DNA from: Paenibacillus chitinolyticus NBRC 15660
GTDB taxonomy: Bacteria; Bacillota; Bacilli; Paenibacillales; NBRC-103111
Assembly: GCF_000739915.1 (NCBI RefSeq)
Contig: NZ_BBJT01000008.1
Location: 1 to 64,000, forward strand
Reading direction: 5' to 3'
Length of the DNA stretch: 64,000 nucleotides
The notes under the pieces were generated by a model that had not been told where the DNA came from, did not search any database, and saw only the letters and a program-made list of their open reading frames with translations. Below, one piece after another: positions 15,539 to 24,638 of this stretch (within the stretch, counting starts at the first letter, position 1; each line of letters opens with the position of its first letter). The translations under genes and the position numbers were made by a program.

Positions 15539-16537
15539 TTAGTCCGCTCCGTACCGGAGCAGCACACCGAGCGCCGGTTCGCTTCCGCGGAAGCTTTCGT
15601 ATGCTTCCGCGGCCCGGCTGAACGGAAGCGAGGTCAGCAGCGGGGCCGCCGAAATGCGGCCTTCCGCGAGCAGACGGATGTACTCCGCGGTATTGCGTCC
15701 TTCCGTCCAGCGGACGTAACCGACGGGGTAATCCCGGTTGTCGCGCTCGTACATCGGGTCGTATCGTCCGGGGCCTCCCGCCCGGGAGATCAGCACGCGG
15801 GCCTCCTTGCCGAACATCTGGCCGCGCGAGAAATTCGCGCTCACGTCGCCGACAAGGACGACCGAGCCGCGGTCCCGCAACCAGCCGAACGCGCGGTTGA
15901 TCAGCGGCTCGCCGTCGCCGCCCACGCAGAGCAGGACGCTGTCGGCGCCAAGACCGCCGGTCACCCGCGCGAGCTGCGCTTCCAGCTCATCGGCGCTCGC
16001 GAACGCCTCGACGCCGCCCATGCGCAGCAGCTCCGCGCGTCCGGCGTCAAGGTCTAGGCCCGCCGTCCGGATGGCGGCGGCCGAGGCGATCTGCGCCGTC
16101 AGGTTGCCGAGGATGCCGAGCCCGACCACGACGACGGACTCGCCAAACCGCAGGTCGGCCGTACGCAGCGCGTGGATCGCGATGGCGCCTAGCCCGGCAA
16201 GCGCCGCCTCTTCCGGCCGGACGTGATCCGGCACCGGGGCGGCCAGGTTCGCCGGAACGGCCAGCGTCTCGGCGTGCCGGACGTAAGGGGCGCCGTAGCA
16301 GGCGACGCGCTGTCCCGGCTCCAGGCCGCGGACGCCCTCGCCGGCCTGCGTGACGATGCCGACCGCGCTGTAGCCCAGCTCGACCGGTGTCTCGCCGGAC
16401 CGGCGGAGCATCGACAGCTCCGTTCCGGGGCTGATCGCCGAATATTCGGTACGGATCAGAATATGCCCCGGCAGGAGCGGCGGTTCCTCCAGTTCACGCA
16501 GAACAATTTTTCCATGTTGTGCCGCAACGCATTTCAT
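15539..16537 (-). CDS. Medium-chain dehydrogenase/reductase (zinc-ADH-like)
   Basis: A 332-residue MDR-superfamily oxidoreductase. The GroES-like N-domain has ELEEPPLLPGHILIRTEYSAISPGTEL and VGYSAVGIVTQAG-like residues. The Rossmann domain has VVVVGLGILGNLTAQIA (near 138) and a GADSVLLCVGG stretch. The usual catalytic zinc Cys and the structural four-Cys loop are absent, so it resembles the non-zinc branch seen in sugar or polyol dehydrogenase-like proteins and in bidomain oxidoreductases. GGAGGCAAAAAGC precedes ATG 16537. It lies downstream of, and in the same orientation as, the AraC/ABC sugar operon, but 430 bases separate them. Confidence 0.85.
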   Translation of the reverse strand: MKCVAAQHGKIVLRELEEPPLLPGHILIRTEYSAISPGTELSMLRRSGETPVELGYSAVGIVTQAGEGVRGLEPGQRVACYGAPYVRHAETLAVPANLAAPVPDHVRPEEAALAGLGAIAIHALRTADLRFGESVVVVGLGILGNLTAQIASAAAIRTAGLDLDAGRAELLRMGGVEAFASADELEAQLARVTGGLGADSVLLCVGGDGEPLINRAFGWLRDRGSVVLVGDVSANFSRGQMFGKEARVLISRAGGPGRYDPMYERDNRDYPVGYVRWTEGRNTAEYIRLLAEGRISAAPLLTSLPFSRAAEAYESFRGSEPALGVLLRYGAD

Positions 16538-16967
16538 TGCTTTTTGCCTCCATGCCCTTCGTCAGCTTCCCGTATGCCCGCCCTAATGCAGCCTGCTCAT
16601 GGAGAAAGCGGTATCCGGGCGGGGTATCCCGGGTATAAGGGTAATGTTCTCGTTGTTCGATGTTTCGTTATTCGACGTTTCGTTATTCGTTTTCACGTCA
16701 TTCGATGTGCATGTAGTTCCGTTATTCATGTTCTCGCTAATCTTTATGCCTGTGGTCAGGGCTTTTTTAATTACGCTTCATTAAATGATTGCCCCGTGAG
16801 TCATTGGCCGCCTTAGTTATTGGCCCCGTTAGTTATTGGGAGCGTTACTATTTTATACACGTTCATCTTAATGCCGCTCTATATCGACCCGGTCAACTTT
16901 TCGCCAGGCAACCTTCGTTCCTCGCTTCAAGCGCTCCTTGGCTGGTGAACCTCTCTGGGCATCCCCG
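16538..16967. other. Gene-free region with short direct repeats
   Basis: About 430 bases without a supported gene. A 13-bp direct repeat GTTTCGTTATTCG occurs at 16662-16674 and 16677-16689, with degenerate CATTCG copies after it. A second set of GT(T/C)ATTGG units lies around 16800-16840. These look like local slippage repeats. Confidence 0.5.
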
Positions 16968-19247
16968 TCAGGAAATCGACTTCCTCCGGTATTCGCTGGG
17001 CGAAATGCCGTTGTATTTTTTAAACGTGCTCGTAAAAGTCGACGAATTGAGATACCCCGATTTCTCGCCGATTTCCGCAACCGACCAGTCGGTCGTTTTC
17101 AGCCATTCCTTGGCGTGCGCCATCCGGACCTTGTTGAGATATTCCACGAAATTGATGCCGAACGCTTTCTTGAAGTAGTTCGAGAAATATTTCGGGGTCG
17201 TGCCCAGCAGCTCGGCCATATGATCCAGGTGCAGATTTTCCTTATAGTGCGTGTTGATATACTGGGCGATGAATTCCGCCTCCAACTTCGTGTCTCCCGC
17301 CGGTTTCCGCCATTCCGCAAAACGGCGCGCGGCATAGTCCAGCGCGGTTTCGATCTCCCGGTAGTTCACCGCTTGATGGACCGACCGGATGAAACCTTCC
17401 TGCAGCCGGATCAACTCCTGCCCGTCGACTTTGCCCGGCTCCACGTACTGCTGCATGTGATAGTAGATGCACTCGGCAACGGGAACCAGTTGGTGATGGT
17501 GGACATGCCGCTCGGCGTTCTTCTCCAGAATGGCGCGGATCATCGCAAGGCATGCCTCCACGTTCCCGCCCGCGAGATGATTGGAGAGCTTCTCGATTTC
17601 ATGCAGCGGGAAGTACACCTTCCACGTATACCGGATCGCCTGCGTGTCCGTGACGGGGGTTGCCTCCGAGAGATCCCGGTACATCAGGCCCCGCTTCACC
17701 TCGCGGTAAGCGTCCTGGCAGTACTGGATCTTCGAGGCGTAGAGCCTGCTGACGGCCGCCATAACGGCGACGTCCTTCAGCGGTCCGTTCCCGGCCTGCT
17801 TCAGTATCTGCCCCATGCGCCGGATGACCGGCTCGCGGTCCGAAGGCCGGTCGAGGCCGATCAGCGCCAGGAACTGCAGGCTTCCCGCGTGGAAAACGGC
17901 GCAGTGGCCGCCGGCCTCCCCTGCCGCTTCACGCAGCACGGCCTGCAGCGCCTGCTCCAGGGAAGCGGCCCGCAGCGGTGCCGGCGGTTCGCTTCCGGCT
18001 TCCGGGCCTTCCTTCGGCCGCAGATGAATGGCGGCCATCATGAACTGACCCGTCCGGAAGAAATCCGCGAAGATGTGCTGCATCCGGTTCTCGAATTCGC
18101 GCGAATGCGAGAATTCGTCGAGGGCATGCAGGAACACGCCGCGCCGGATTTCGGAATGTACCGTCTCCATCTGGACTTTGACGGAGGCATTCTCCAGTTG
18201 GATCTGCTCGATGCCGCTTCGGATACGGCTGTAATCCGCCTGCGGTTCCGCCGTTTTTCCGCCCAGCAGGCGGACCAGATCCCGGATCGGCCGGTACAGG
18301 TAGTGGCTGAGCACGATGGAAAGACCCACCGCCGACAAAATGGCGATAATCATAATCATCCGGTTCCACGCGACTACCGGCGCGGTGCCCGCGAGCTCAA
18401 CCGGCATTTTATCGATATAAATAAAATCGTTATAGTCGGATTTATAAAACAGATACTCGTAATCCCGGCTTTTGACCGTCGCTTCCTGCCCCGGGTTAAA
18501 ATACACCTCGTTGAGCATTTCCACCAGATCCCACTCCGGGTCCGTACTCAGAATACGGTTGCGCTCGGCATCCATCACCATCAGGGAAGTGCCCTGCATC
18601 ATCGCGGTCTGGTTAACATGCTTCAGCAGCTTATCCACGTCGATCAGCAGCATAATGTTGTACGTCGAAATCTGATTGCTTCCCATCAGCACGATGAGAT
18701 TGCGGTTCTGGACAAGCCGGTCCGCGAATTGCACTTTGAATACGCTTGCAGGAAATACTTTCTGTGTCCGGTTCGTCTCGGCAAAAGACCTCCAGTATTC
18801 CGCGTTGTACGTATCGTGCCGGTACTGTTCGTTGAAGAGCGCCTCCAGGCTCGACGTCCCTTGCGAGGTAATCGCGATGGCGGACCCTTTCTCGAACAGG
18901 ACAACTTCCTCCAGATAATCCATGGATGACACCAGAGTCGTCATGTTTTTCTGCATCAGATACACGTCGTTCATGTTGATCCGGTCATCCTCCATCATCT
19001 CCCAGGACTTATAAGGCAAGGCATGGATCGAATAGATGAGATCGTTCATCTCTTTGAAAGCCTGATCGAACGACCGGATGACGTGCTTCACAACCAGTTT
19101 GTTATTCTCGCTGACTTGACGATAAATACCCGAAATCGAATTCTCGAAGACCAAGTAATTGGATGCGAACATAACAACGGCCACGAGCAGAAGCGAAAAG
19201 AAAATCTTCAGCAGCCCCATGTTCGCTTTCCAGCGGATCCTCGGCAT
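16968..19247 (-). CDS. Membrane-bound AraC-family regulator
   Basis: A 759-residue one-component regulator. An N-terminal membrane helix (LLKIFFSLLLVAVVMFASNY, residues about 10-30) and a second one near 280 (MIMIIAILSAVGLSIVLSHY) flank an extracytoplasmic sensor domain of about 240 residues. A cytoplasmic linker leads to a C-terminal AraC double helix-turn-helix (HLDHMAELLGTTPKYFSNYF; then WSVAEIGEKSGYLNSSTFTS and FKKYNGISPSEYR). Such proteins sense external sugars or a loaded binding protein and activate the nearby transporter. ATG 19247 is chosen because GAGGGGGACGGAAT precedes it. It is the last gene after the binding protein and two permeases, which fits control of that importer. Confidence 0.9.
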   Translation of the reverse strand: MPRIRWKANMGLLKIFFSLLLVAVVMFASNYLVFENSISGIYRQVSENNKLVVKHVIRSFDQAFKEMNDLIYSIHALPYKSWEMMEDDRINMNDVYLMQKNMTTLVSSMDYLEEVVLFEKGSAIAITSQGTSSLEALFNEQYRHDTYNAEYWRSFAETNRTQKVFPASVFKVQFADRLVQNRNLIVLMGSNQISTYNIMLLIDVDKLLKHVNQTAMMQGTSLMVMDAERNRILSTDPEWDLVEMLNEVYFNPGQEATVKSRDYEYLFYKSDYNDFIYIDKMPVELAGTAPVVAWNRMIMIIAILSAVGLSIVLSHYLYRPIRDLVRLLGGKTAEPQADYSRIRSGIEQIQLENASVKVQMETVHSEIRRGVFLHALDEFSHSREFENRMQHIFADFFRTGQFMMAAIHLRPKEGPEAGSEPPAPLRAASLEQALQAVLREAAGEAGGHCAVFHAGSLQFLALIGLDRPSDREPVIRRMGQILKQAGNGPLKDVAVMAAVSRLYASKIQYCQDAYREVKRGLMYRDLSEATPVTDTQAIRYTWKVYFPLHEIEKLSNHLAGGNVEACLAMIRAILEKNAERHVHHHQLVPVAECIYYHMQQYVEPGKVDGQELIRLQEGFIRSVHQAVNYREIETALDYAARRFAEWRKPAGDTKLEAEFIAQYINTHYKENLHLDHMAELLGTTPKYFSNYFKKAFGINFVEYLNKVRMAHAKEWLKTTDWSVAEIGEKSGYLNSSTFTSTFKKYNGISPSEYRRKSIS

Positions 19248-19325
19248 ATTCCGTCCCCCTCGCTCTATAACGGAAATGACGCTGTTAGTTCCCTTAATCT
19301 TCGACATCCGGCCGGGCATCCCTTC

Positions 19326-20204
19326 TCAGCCTTTTTCGGAGCCGAGCATAATGCCCTTGGCGAAATACTTCTGCGCGAACGGATAAATCAGCAGCACCGG
19401 AATCATCGAAATGAAGATGGTCGCGTTTTTCATCGCCTCCGGCGTCAGCGCAGCCTGATCCACGAGCCCCGACTCCTTGGCCTGATCGAAAATAAGCATA
19501 TCCCGGAGCACCACCTGCAGCGGATAAAGGTTGGCGTCGTTGAGATAAATAAGCGGCAGGAAAAAGCTGTTCCAATGGCCCATGAAGTAGAACAGGCCGA
19601 TGGAAGCGAGCGCCGGCTTGGACAGCGGAATGATAATGCTGAACAGAATCCGGTATTCCGAGGCGCCGTCGATCAGGGCGGATTCGCGCAAGGACGAGGA
19701 CATCGACTCGTAAAAGCTTTTGAGAATGAGCAGTTCGATCGTCCAGATCGCGTTGGGCAGTACGAGGGCCCAGATGGAATCCAGCAGGTGGAGCTTCTGC
19801 ACGACGATGTAAGTCGGGATAATGCCGCCGTTCAGAAACATCGTGATCACAATGGCGATCATAAAATATTTCCGCCCGAAGAACGTCTTCCGGGAGAGGG
19901 GATAAGCGGCCACCGCCGTCATCAGCAGGTTGATTAAAGTGCCCGCGCCCGTATACAGAATCGTATTGAGGTAGGCGCGCGGAATACGCGGATTTTGCAG
20001 AATTTCCTTGTAAGCGTCCAGGTTGAATCCGCGGGGCCACAGGAACACTTTATTCTGCACGATGTAAGCCGAATCGCTGAACGAAATCGCGATGATGTAC
20101 AGCACCGGATAGACGGTTGCGGCCGCGACCAGACTGAGAACGATCACATTCATCAGATCGAAAAGACCGAATTTGCGAAGTTTGCTTCCCTTTGCGGTTA
20201 CCAT
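19326..20204 (-). CDS. Carbohydrate ABC transporter permease (LplC-like)
   Basis: A 292-residue inner-membrane permease with about six helices. It carries the EAA loop SALIDGASEYRILFSIIIPLSKPALASIGLF, which docks a cytoplasmic ATPase, and the family C-terminus YPFAQKYFAKGIMLGSEKG. Size and ends match the LplC/YtcP type of CUT1 permeases found in Paenibacillus sugar importers. The start overlaps the end of the upstream permease by 7 bases, showing translational coupling. No ATPase gene is in this operon, so a shared MsmX-type ATPase encoded elsewhere is expected. Confidence 0.93.
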   Translation of the reverse strand: MVTAKGSKLRKFGLFDLMNVIVLSLVAAATVYPVLYIIAISFSDSAYIVQNKVFLWPRGFNLDAYKEILQNPRIPRAYLNTILYTGAGTLINLLMTAVAAYPLSRKTFFGRKYFMIAIVITMFLNGGIIPTYIVVQKLHLLDSIWALVLPNAIWTIELLILKSFYESMSSSLRESALIDGASEYRILFSIIIPLSKPALASIGLFYFMGHWNSFFLPLIYLNDANLYPLQVVLRDMLIFDQAKESGLVDQAALTPEAMKNATIFISMIPVLLIYPFAQKYFAKGIMLGSEKG

Positions 20205-21163
20205 AAGCTGCTTCCTCCCGCTCTCCGGCTGATCATATTGCTGACCAGCAGCATCACGAGCGCGACCAGCGCCTCGAACAAGCCTACGGCAGCGGCATAG
20301 CTGTAGTTCGTTTCAAGCAGACCTTTGCGGTAGACATACGTTGAGAACACGTCCGCCACGTCGTACGTCATCGGGTTGTAGAGCAGAAGCACCTTCTCGT
20401 AGCCGATCCGGAACATCGCGCCCGTTTTCAAGATGAACATAATCGTAATGGTCGGCAAAATACTCGGAATCGTGATATAGCGCATCATCTGGAACCGCGT
20501 ACAGCCATCCACGCGCGCCGCTTCGTACAAGGTCGGACTGACGCCGGCGATCGCGGCCAAATAAATAATGGCGTCGTATCCGATCGTCGCCCAGATTTCC
20601 GAGGACACGTAAATGGTACGGAACCATTCGGGGTCGATCAGGAAATAGGTCCGGGTAAAGCCGAGCGCCTCGATAATCGTATTGATCAGCCCCCGGGTCG
20701 GCGACAGGAAATCGATAATCATGGAGGAGATAATGACGACGGACAGAAACGCCGGCAGATAGCTTAGCGTCTGCACCGTCTTTTTTAAAAATGACAGGCG
20801 CACTTCATTAAGCAGCAGGGCGAACAGGATCGGGAACGGAAAGCCCCACAAGAGACTAAACAAGCCGAGCAGGATCGTGTTGCGGAACAGCATCCAGAAA
20901 TCTTGGCTGGAGAAAAACGTTTTGAAATGCTCCAGTCCCACCCATTCGCTGCCCAGGATGCCCTCGTACACGTTGTAATTTTTAAACGCGATGATCAGCC
21001 CGTACAGGGGGCCGTAGCGGAACAGGATGAAGAAAACGATGCAGGGGAGGAACAAAAGCAGGAGCTGGCGGTCCCTCTTGATGTGCCGCAAAATTTCGGC
21101 TCCTTTGGAACGTTTCGGTTGGCTGACCGCCGTTTGGGCCAGCTCGGATTGTGCCTGATGCAT
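20198..21163 (-). CDS. Carbohydrate ABC transporter permease (LplB-like)
   Basis: A 321-residue permease with about six helices, partner of the next gene. The N-terminal cytoplasmic part is followed by LLLLFLPCIVFFILFRYGPLYGLIIAFKNY, typical of the LplB/YteP type. The EAA loop is YEAARVDGCTRFQMMRYITIPSILPTI. ATG 21163 is preferred over the earlier codon at 21181, because AAGGAGGTACCCTGC lies between them. It forms the channel for an oligosaccharide delivered by the binding protein at 21251. Confidence 0.93.
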   Translation of the reverse strand: MHQAQSELAQTAVSQPKRSKGAEILRHIKRDRQLLLLFLPCIVFFILFRYGPLYGLIIAFKNYNVYEGILGSEWVGLEHFKTFFSSQDFWMLFRNTILLGLFSLLWGFPFPILFALLLNEVRLSFLKKTVQTLSYLPAFLSVVIISSMIIDFLSPTRGLINTIIEALGFTRTYFLIDPEWFRTIYVSSEIWATIGYDAIIYLAAIAGVSPTLYEAARVDGCTRFQMMRYITIPSILPTITIMFILKTGAMFRIGYEKVLLLYNPMTYDVADVFSTYVYRKGLLETNYSYAAAVGLFEALVALVMLLVSNMISRRAGGSSLW

Positions 21164-21250
21164 GCAGGGTACCTCCTTCAAGGCGGAAGGGGCACCCGAC
21201 TGATTGCGGATGCCGTCCGTCTTTGCTCTGTATCTTTATGAAAGGCGCGC

Positions 21251-22843
21251 TTATTTGCTGTCGAACCGTTTCTGCGCGTTGTTGTAAGCTTCAATATAGG
21301 CGGAAGCGCCCATTTTCTCGGCGGTTTGCAGCCATTCATTCCACTGCGCGTCCCCGTAGCTCTTGCTCAGAATGTACTTGGTGCTGAACTCGTTGGCGGA
21401 TTTCTGCAGAGATGTCAGGACATCGGCGATTTTCTTCGTCTCGGGATCGGTAAATTTCAGAACGGGGTCCAGCACGTCGATCTTGTTGTTTTTGACCATT
21501 TTGTCCTGGGCCTCTTGCTCCTTCTCCGTAAAGTTGTAGTACACGCTGCGGCTGTCAGCGCGGACGTACATCCCTTCCAGCCAGAGCCCGTAGCGGTCCT
21601 TGAGGACGCCGATGTCTACGTTCGGCACATCTTTCAACTCGGGATAGACGGCCTTGCCGCCTTCCATCTTGAAGGTCTCTCCTTCGACGCCCATCGTGAC
21701 CAATGCCGCCCCGGACGGGCTGGACAAGTAATCGAGCAGCTTCAGCGCCACTTCCTTGTTCTTGTTATTGGATACGACGATACCGAAATTGTCGATCTTG
21801 GAGAGCTGCTTGATTTTTCCCGTCGGTCCTACCGGATTCCCGTAGCGCAGGTTGTAGTCCGGGTTCTGGGACTTGACCTGGTTATGGAACAGATCCAGAC
21901 GGCCGATCCAGTCGAACGTGACGAAAGACTTGTTGTTCGTCGTCATTTTGGCTGTCCAGGACGCCTCGGTATCGGTGATGAATTCGGGATCGAGAAGCCC
22001 CTCGTTGTACAGCTTCTTCATGAAATCGAGCATTTGCTTGTATTCCGGTTGGATAAAAGCAAGCTTCCACATCTTCGTATTCTCGTCGTAGGCCGCCGGA
22101 TAACTCGCTCCGCCGATCCCCCAGCCCGGCGCCCAGTCCCGGAAAATATAATCTTTCGTTTTGGACGCGTACGGATAAGAAGTCGGGTACGCTTCTTTCA
22201 GTTTTTTCAGCGTCTGGTAAAATTCCTCGGTGGTGTTCCATTCCTGGATGCCCAGCTTGTCGAAAATATCTTTGCGGTACAGGAAGCCGTGATTAACATC
22301 CCGGTTGATGTTGTAAATCGGCCACGTATAGAGGTTGTCTTTGTCGTCGGACCAGGACTTCATCACCCAGCTGCTGTCTTTGTTATCTACATAAAGGCTT
22401 TTGAAGTTAGGCAGCTTGTCGAGGTAAGGATTGATCGGAGTCAGCGCCCCTTGCGAACCTAATTTGTTGGCTTCCGCCGGTGTAAGTCCGTGAAAAACGT
22501 CCGGCAGCTTGCCCGAAGCCATCACCACTTTTAATTTATCTTTATAATTAGCGGTGGAGTAAGCCTGGATGTTCAGCTTGATACCGGTCCTTTTTTCGAT
22601 TTCCTTCACGATGAGCTTGTTGCTTAGATCCGGATTGTCGCTGACCAGCATCCAGTTCAAGGTCACGGGTTCGTCCACCAGCGGAAGCTTGAGCCCGCCC
22701 GTGTCCCCGTAGTCTGCCGCGGCGGCGGTACTCGGTTTCGTATTTGCAGAAGATGCCCCCTCCTGCTTGCCCCCGGCGCACGCCGATGCGATCGTTGCAA
22801 ACAGCGTCAGGGATAAAAACGTCGATAGAAGCTTACGGGTCAT
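21251..22843 (-). CDS. Sugar-binding lipoprotein (LplA-like)
   Basis: A 530-residue extracellular solute-binding protein of an ABC importer. The signal peptide MTRKLLSTFLSLTLFATIAS is followed by the lipobox Cys (near residue 22), so it is membrane-anchored. The mature protein has the family-1 binding-protein pattern (VTLNWMLVSDNPD, LKVVMASGKLPDVFHGLTPAEANKLGSQGALTPINPYLDKLPN, and a C-terminal hinge). Length near 530 matches the LplA/YtcQ group for plant or host polysaccharide fragments. It is the first gene of the unit; a 16-base cre-like element lies about 120 bases upstream. The ligand is unknown. Confidence 0.93.
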   Translation of the reverse strand: MTRKLLSTFLSLTLFATIASACAGGKQEGASSANTKPSTAAAADYGDTGGLKLPLVDEPVTLNWMLVSDNPDLSNKLIVKEIEKRTGIKLNIQAYSTANYKDKLKVVMASGKLPDVFHGLTPAEANKLGSQGALTPINPYLDKLPNFKSLYVDNKDSSWVMKSWSDDKDNLYTWPIYNINRDVNHGFLYRKDIFDKLGIQEWNTTEEFYQTLKKLKEAYPTSYPYASKTKDYIFRDWAPGWGIGGASYPAAYDENTKMWKLAFIQPEYKQMLDFMKKLYNEGLLDPEFITDTEASWTAKMTTNNKSFVTFDWIGRLDLFHNQVKSQNPDYNLRYGNPVGPTGKIKQLSKIDNFGIVVSNNKNKEVALKLLDYLSSPSGAALVTMGVEGETFKMEGGKAVYPELKDVPNVDIGVLKDRYGLWLEGMYVRADSRSVYYNFTEKEQEAQDKMVKNNKIDVLDPVLKFTDPETKKIADVLTSLQKSANEFSTKYILSKSYGDAQWNEWLQTAEKMGASAYIEAYNNAQKRFDSK

Positions 22844-22960
22844 ACTTGTGCCTCCTTGACCTCAATGATGGATTTGCGCTGGAGGCATTCCGGCTATCCG
22901 GTGTTCGGCTTCTGGCGCCCTCAGCACATCCCCAGTATAGAAAGCCCGGAGAGATTTCGT

Positions 22961-22976
22961 AAATAAAGCGTTTTCA
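22961..22976 (-). promoter_or_regulatory. CcpA cre-like element upstream of the sugar importer
   Basis: Read leftward, TGAAAACGCTTTAT fits the cre consensus for catabolite control except at its 3' edge. The full 16-mer AAATAAAGCGTTTTCA is repeated exactly at 51193-51208, before the glycosidase/YesMN genes. CcpA control is inferred. Confidence 0.6.
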
Positions 22977-23120
22977 TAAATCTGCGGATTTTTCTCGCCT
23001 CCTCCCCGGAAAATGACCAAAGTCCTTGACAGACAAGGGATAGAGACGATGTGGAAAATGATAAAGCGGTAGAAAATAATAAAATTCCAGCCTTTTCCGC
23101 GCATGTCCCTGACCGTATAA

Positions 23121-23143
23121 AAAGCACCCTCACCAGGTGCTTT
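23121..23143 (-). terminator. Distal leftward terminator
   Basis: AAAGCACC (23121-23128) pairs with GGTGCTTT (23136-23143). Read leftward it is followed by a short U run. It is a second stop for transcripts from the phosphodiesterase gene. Confidence 0.65.
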
Positions 23144-23183
23144 CGGGATGGTTGTCTTATCGGCGCTTCTTCTCCGCCCGCAT

Positions 23184-23209
23184 AAAAAAACCGGGGATTT
23201 CTCCCCGGT
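23184..23209 (-). terminator. Terminator of the phosphodiesterase gene
   Basis: An 8-bp stem ACCGGGGA/TCCCCGGT (23190-23197 with 23202-23209, 4-base loop) is followed leftward by a run of U. Confidence 0.8.
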
Positions 23210-23339
23210 CTTTGCTTCCGGATCGTGCGGCTGGTCATTCACTGCCCTATGCGGACCGGCCGCGAATCCTAGACGCGCGTTGCGACACTGCGCGGTGGTC
23301 GTCGAGCCCCGCCTTGCTTCGTCTGCGCCGAGGCCGCTC

Positions 23340-24359
23340 CTACTGGATCAGCCCGACCGCGCGGCCGTCCAGGTTCCAGCTGCTGCTGACCGGCACGCCG
23401 AGATGTTTAAGAGCCGTTACCATAACGTCGGCCTGATAGGTCGCTCCCGTCAGTTGTCCTTTAACGGTGCTGTCTCCGCTCGCGATCAGGAAAATGGTCG
23501 TCTCTTCACTGCTGCCGCCGCCGTGCGAAGTGCCCTTGCCTCCGTGATCGGTACTGACGAGAATGAGCCAGTCTTCCTGGGCGTAAGTACTGCGGGCTTT
23601 GACCGCGTCCAGAATGGTGCCGATTTGAGCGTCCACGCCTTCGATCGCTTTTGTGTACTGGGACACTTTCGGACTGAAACCGTACGTATGGCCGGCGTGA
23701 TCTATGTCGTCGAAATGAAGGAAAAGAAAATCCGGATTACCGGTTTTCAGCAGATTCACCGTATCCGAAACCACTTCGGCATCGGTAGCGACGGTTTTCT
23801 CCAAGTCAATGCCCTCCACCAGCTTATCGTTGATCGGGCCCCAGTGTACGATGGACGCCGTCGACAGAGCCGGGTTGTACAGCTCCGCGCGCTTCATCAG
23901 AGACGGATACTGGCCGAATTTGCTGCCCGTCCACGTGTTATCCTTAACGCCGTGCTTCTGGTACCAGACGCCCGTATGGATGGTGGACCAGCCGGTCGCG
24001 CTCCACGTGTAGTTGGAGTTCGCCTTCGTCGTCCAGCTGTAAGCGCCGTTGGCGGCCAGCGCTTCCAGATTGACCGCGTTGGCGGCCTGCAGAGCGTCCG
24101 GACGCGTGCCGTCCAGCCCGATCACGAGGACCTTCTTCTTCTTGACCGCCGCGGCAGGAGCAGCCTGCCCGGCTTCCGGCTTCAACGCGTCAGGCTGTAC
24201 CGCGCTGCTTTCCGGTCCTCCGGCGGCGTTCCCGGCGATGGAGGGTGCAGCACTCGTCTCCGGCGAAGCGGCGGCTCCGGCAAGCGATGCCGGAAGAAGC
24301 AGGCCCGCAAGCAGGGCGGCGCTCACCGTTTTTTTCCAATCGTTCCGCGCGTGTAACAT
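23340..24359 (-). CDS. Secreted alkaline-phosphatase-superfamily phosphodiesterase
   Basis: A 339-residue protein of the nucleotide pyrophosphatase/phosphodiesterase branch of the alkaline phosphatase superfamily. A signal peptide (KKTVSAALLAGLLLPASLAGAAA) is followed by an Ala/Pro-rich linker of about 45 residues. The catalytic domain starts at KKVLVIGLDGTRPDAL (first metal Asp). The nucleophile Thr lies in ATGWSTIHTGVW. Further metal ligands are in LHFDDIDHAGHTYG and STDHGGKGTSHGG. ATG 24359 follows AAAGGAGTGGAATTC. Likely role: hydrolysis of phosphate mono- or diesters outside the cell. It is monocistronic, and its leader contains an inverted repeat at 24386-24446. Confidence 0.9.
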   Translation of the reverse strand: MLHARNDWKKTVSAALLAGLLLPASLAGAAASPETSAAPSIAGNAAGGPESSAVQPDALKPEAGQAAPAAAVKKKKVLVIGLDGTRPDALQAANAVNLEALAANGAYSWTTKANSNYTWSATGWSTIHTGVWYQKHGVKDNTWTGSKFGQYPSLMKRAELYNPALSTASIVHWGPINDKLVEGIDLEKTVATDAEVVSDTVNLLKTGNPDFLFLHFDDIDHAGHTYGFSPKVSQYTKAIEGVDAQIGTILDAVKARSTYAQEDWLILVSTDHGGKGTSHGGGSSEETTIFLIASGDSTVKGQLTGATYQADVMVTALKHLGVPVSSSWNLDGRAVGLIQ

Positions 24360-24385
24360 GAATTCCACTCCTTTATTTTTTAATT

Positions 24386-24446
24386 AAACAAGAAAAAACA
24401 TATCATTTTCCGGTTTTTTAATGGAATTTCGTGTTTTTCCTTGTTT
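24386..24446. repeat. Inverted repeat in the phosphodiesterase leader
   Basis: AAACAAGAAAAAACA (24386-24400) and TGTTTTTCCTTGTTT (24432-24446) are complementary at 14 of 15 positions with a 31-base loop. It lies between divergent genes, about 30-90 bases upstream of the phosphodiesterase start. It could be an operator or an upstream stem-loop. Confidence 0.55.
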
Positions 24447-24638
24447 TTACCAGTATATGGACTTATTGTTAGCCCCGTGTTAGAGAGGTTTTAATCTTTC
24501 ATGTAGGTTTAGAGGTGCGCCCCTTCCATTCCCAGTTAATATGGAGTTCATAAATGCATGATAAATTTACGGCATGAACAACAAACCATAGAAAAAGATT
24601 GTGTGGCCACACAGTTTTGCGGGAGGAGAACACTTGAG

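Larger units (their letters stand above)
22844..23339. other. Promoter region of the sugar operon and terminators
   Basis: About 500 bases. The right part holds two leftward terminators for the phosphodiesterase gene. The left part is the promoter region of the binding-protein gene with a cre-like element at 22961-22976. No gene is supported. Confidence 0.6.

Noticed and set aside
16938-18929. A rightward open frame of 663 codons
   Set aside because: Antisense to the membrane-bound AraC regulator, whose domains are clear. No ribosome site or domain in the rightward frame.
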